Below are positions 61,921-64,000 of a DNA stretch of 64,000 bases, piece after piece. The notes beneath the pieces are model-generated. The model saw only the letters and a list, made by a program, of their open reading frames with translations, did not search any database and was not told the DNA's origin. Position 1 is the stretch's first letter; each line of letters begins with the position of its first letter. Source of the DNA: Muscardinus avellanarius (lineage: Eukaryota; Chordata; Mammalia; Rodentia; Gliridae); NCBI GenBank assembly GCA_963383645.1, contig OY726578.1, forward strand, positions 19,632,592 to 19,696,591, given 5' to 3'. Made by a program: the position numbers and the translations under genes.

Positions 61921-62330
61921 CCAGGAAGTGTGGCCTATCCACCCCATGGAATTCTACGCAGCCACAAAGAACACCACTGGAAGGATGGATGGAACTGGAG
62001 TCTGTGACGCTGATTGCAATCAGCCGGCTTCAGGAACTCAGGGGCGTGTATATGAAACAGAAGGGGCTTCAGGTACACAAGGGGGGCCAGGAGACTTCTA
62101 GAAGACGGTCTGGGAGGGAGCGGGGAGAGACGACGGAGGGTCGAGGAGGGGAGCCGCGTCCAGAATCGAAGGTGTCTCTGCAGGGGCGGGAGGGACCCAG
62201 AGGGAAACAGCCCAGGCGCTGTGTGCGTGTACAGGTGCTTAGCTCTGAATCTTATCTCTCTGGAATGTATAATTACGATGCACCAGTAAAGGTGAAAAAA
62301 AAGTCATATAATAAAATATGAGAAAAAAAA
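61921..62330 (+). mobile_element. LINE-1 3' end, 5'-truncated
   Basis: CACCCCATGGAATTCTACGC and AAGGATGGATGGAACTGGAG match the end of L1 ORF2 and its junction. GAATGTATAATTACGATGC and an A-rich tail close the 3' UTR. It is the kind of L1 whose machinery could mobilise the SINEs and the composite element. No usable reading frame remains. Confidence 0.75.
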
Positions 62331-62399
62331 ATGTGTGAGGACCCAGTGCAGTAATTGCTGTCTGCCAGACACAGAAACTGGGGAAACCACCCTGCCGCG

Positions 62400-62487
62400 C
62401 CTTGACCGTGAGCTTCTAGAAGCTTCCGGAAGCTTCTAGAAAGCCTTGACCTTGAGCTTCTAGAAGCTTCTGGAAGCTTCTAGAATG
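62400..62487. promoter_or_regulatory. tandem heat-shock-element array (12 phased half-sites)
   Basis: Two copies of a 44-bp unit each hold six alternating TTC and GAA triplets separated by exactly two bases. Block 1 has them at 62,414, 62,419, 62,424, 62,429, 62,434 and 62,439. Block 2 has them at 62,458, 62,463, 62,468, 62,473, 62,478 and 62,483. Heat-shock factor trimers bind inverted nGAAn repeats with this spacing. Each block is also near-palindromic, so a 10-bp slippage repeat is an alternative origin. Confidence 0.6.
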
Positions 62488-62859
62488 CCCAGAGGAGGTA
62501 TGGCTGCTGTTGAAGCCCCCCAGTGGTAGGACTGTGATCCAGATGCCCATGTGTCCCCCAGTCCTCATGTGTACACCTCAGAAGACTCCAGCCAGGTGAC
62601 TGGCTGCAGGCCAGGAAGATGAGCTTGTGTCCAGGGATTCCTTGTGACTTCTTCCCAACCACTCAGAGCCCAGCCTGGAGTTTCGGCCTCAGCGTCCTGT
62701 GCGCCAGAAGCCTGCCCACCAGGCTGCCCTGACGGGGCTTCAGAGAGGAGCTGGCTGCAGCGAGAGGCCTGACTCAGAGGCACGGATCTCACCGCCTCCC
62801 TCGGCGCCCAGCGCCAGGATGTCGAATTATACATCTCGAGTCTGCTGGTGCTCTGCACA
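62488..62859. other. unique sequence next to the heat-shock-type array
   Basis: No TATA box, exon or repeat is recognised. Confidence 0.4.
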
Positions 62860-63240
62860 GACCGCGCAGTGACGTCTCATGAATATTTACGGCACTGCTC
62901 AGATATGTAGCCAGGAGAACACATAATAGAGGAGAGAGGGGAGGGAGGGAGGGAGGTAGACCCTCAGGTTTGCATCTTTGCAGGCCAGCTGGGCTCTGGG
63001 GCATCTGGCCGCAGAGGCTCCGTCTGCAGGGTCGAGGGTAAGAGCTTCCGTTTAATGAGATTGACTGTGAAATGGGACGTGCCCACGCTGGCTCTGCAGC
63101 TCAACCTCCCTGCTGCGTGTTTATTCCCAAGGCTCTGACATCACGACGTGCCACACAGAAGCTGGGAGCCTTCAATTAGGCCTTCTGTTACTAATCAGTC
63201 AGTTAAGCCGCAATCGCTGGGATATCCATTTTCACTCTTA
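62860..63240. promoter_or_regulatory. candidate conserved island
   Basis: GTCTCATGAATATTTACGGC, GTTTATTCCCAAGG, GACATCACGACGTGCC, TTCAATTAGGCC and GTTACTAATCAGTCAG lie in unique DNA. TGACATCACGACGTG is CRE-like. Confidence 0.42.
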
Positions 63241-63562
63241 AAGAGGTGAGAAGCGTGCTGGGCGCTCCCCCTCGCCCCCCATCTGCTTGGGAGAGGCCAG
63301 CGTGGTGTGGAGGGAGTGGCCAGGGGCTTAAGAGGGCCTGGGTCAGGGCTGGCGCCTATGGCTAGTGCTGGTGCTTGTGTTCTGGAGGCTTCTAGGAGGA
63401 TGGGGTGGGGGGGATTCCTGGCAGAGGACCAGGTGGAGGAGGGACCAGAGGCCTGTGAAGCTTGCATGACACTGGAGCTGGGTCGACTAAAAGAAACACT
63501 GTTGGGCTACCCAGAGCCTCGTTTCACCCATCTGCAAAACCGGAAAGTCTAATCCTGAGTCT
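63241..63562. other. unique sequence
   Basis: No repeat or exon is recognised. Confidence 0.4.
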
Positions 63563-63777
63563 TTTTTTTTTTTTTTTTTCAGTACTGGGTGTGGAACCCA
63601 GGGCCATTCTACCTCTGAGCTACACTCCCGGCCTGTTTTTTATTCTTTATTTTGAAACAGGCTCTCACTGAGTTGCAAAGGGCCTCGCTAAGTAGCTGAG
63701 GCTGTTCTCAAACCGCAGCCCTCCTGTCTCAGCCTCCCAAGTGCTGGGATTACAAGCGTGCGCCACCACGCCCGGCT
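63563..63777 (-). mobile_element. MEN SINE
   Basis: Poly-T of about 19, CAGTACTGGGTGTGGAACCC through CGCCACCACGCCCGGC, complete and well preserved. Confidence 0.95.
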
Positions 63778-63851
63778 GAATCCCTCGTCTTAATTCCTCT
63801 CTTCTTCCTAAAACGCAAGTCCAATAGGGTGATGGATATAGAAATCCATTT

Positions 63852-63921
63852 TTTCAGTGCTAGGGATCAAAACCAGGGTGGTAAGCAAGTGTTTTAGGGT
63901 CCTGAGCTATATCTCTGGTCC
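63852..63921 (-). mobile_element. old ID-type SINE
   Basis: TTCAGTGCTAGGGATCAAAACC, in part, with GTAAGCAAGTG and CTGAGCTATATCTCTGGTCC follow the reverse of a classical ID element. Confidence 0.65.
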
Positions 63922-64000
63922 AAATATGGAAATCTTTTGTAAGCTAGCCTTGCCAGAGAGGACATCTGGAAGTAGTTAGTGACCAGGTTAGACAAGACAT

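Noticed and set aside
62400..62487. Terminator or tRNA-like hairpin at the TTCTAGAAGC palindromes
   Set aside because: The palindromes are runs of 10-bp repeats without tRNA features. The phased TTC/GAA spacing fits a heat-shock-type array better.

Overview
This window is nuclear DNA of a mammal, almost certainly a squirrel-family rodent (Sciuridae: squirrel, ground squirrel or marmot type). The evidence is more than fifty copies of a dimeric SINE made of a 7SL-derived B1-like half, an A-rich linker and a tRNA-derived ID-like half (the MEN / B1-dID type known from sciurids). I see no bacterial-type gene, operon, CRISPR array, tRNA or rRNA gene. I also find no convincing protein-coding exon of a cellular gene. 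Every long open frame lies in a simple repeat or a repeat copy, or lacks any recognisable protein pattern. I read the window as intergenic or deep intronic.

Three layers are superimposed. The oldest is GC-rich unique sequence with about twenty AT-rich islands carrying homeodomain- and POU-like motifs (TAATTA, ATGCAAAT, ATTTAT). Together with the lack of exons, this resembles a regulatory desert around a developmental gene, but conservation cannot be tested here. Among these islands lie worn MIR and L2 fragments. The second layer is MaLR-type LTRs (about 6.0, 23.7, 30.1, 42.7, 47.1, 57.7, 59.4 and 61.7 kb), an L1 3' end (61.9 kb) and a class I (gammaretrovirus-like) endogenous retrovirus family. 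The latter is present as a wrecked provirus (6.3-7.3 kb) and a solo LTR (49.5 kb). The youngest layer is the SINEs, many with perfect target-site duplications, plus very large simple-sequence arrays: GATG/CATC at 3.4-5.05, 28.6-29.0 and 30.9-33.5 kb, and polypurine/polypyrimidine tracts at 16.3, 20.9, 42.8, 55.2 and 59.6 kb.

The most unusual item is a composite retroelement present twice (14,093-14,771 minus; 48,120-49,290 plus). It has a GC-rich 5' part built from about 50-bp tandem units, a shared middle, and an A-rich 3' end resembling the local L1 tail. Both copies are bounded by target-site duplications (15 bp and 14 bp). The architecture recalls primate SVA elements, and I do not recognise it as a described family. 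Other points of note: Russian-doll SINEs inserted into each other's linkers; 12 perfectly phased heat-shock-factor half-sites in 72 bp (62.4 kb); repeated TCGCGAGA motifs upstream of the TATA box in the retroviral LTR; two long microsatellites that grew at the same position of one LTR type; and higher-order repeats in two satellite arrays.

Layout: 0-3 kb SINE cluster and unique DNA; 3.4-5.05 kb GATG satellite; 6.0-7.4 kb LTR debris and provirus; 8.6-13.2 kb unique DNA with candidate regulatory islands; 13.9-15.3 kb old CATC/CTTC tract hit by the composite element and a SINE; 16-21.4 kb purine and pyrimidine tracts around islands; 21.4-23.4 kb CpG-rich block and SINE cluster; 24-30 kb islands; 30.9-33.5 kb CATC satellite; 35.4-36.1 kb triple nested SINE; 37.6-40.6 kb islands; 41-43.2 kb tandem ID tails and a MaLR with a CT expansion; 44-50 kb SINEs, composite element and solo LTR; 50-56 kb dense SINEs and an AAAG satellite; 57.7-64 kb MaLRs, an L1 end, the heat-shock-type array and a last island.
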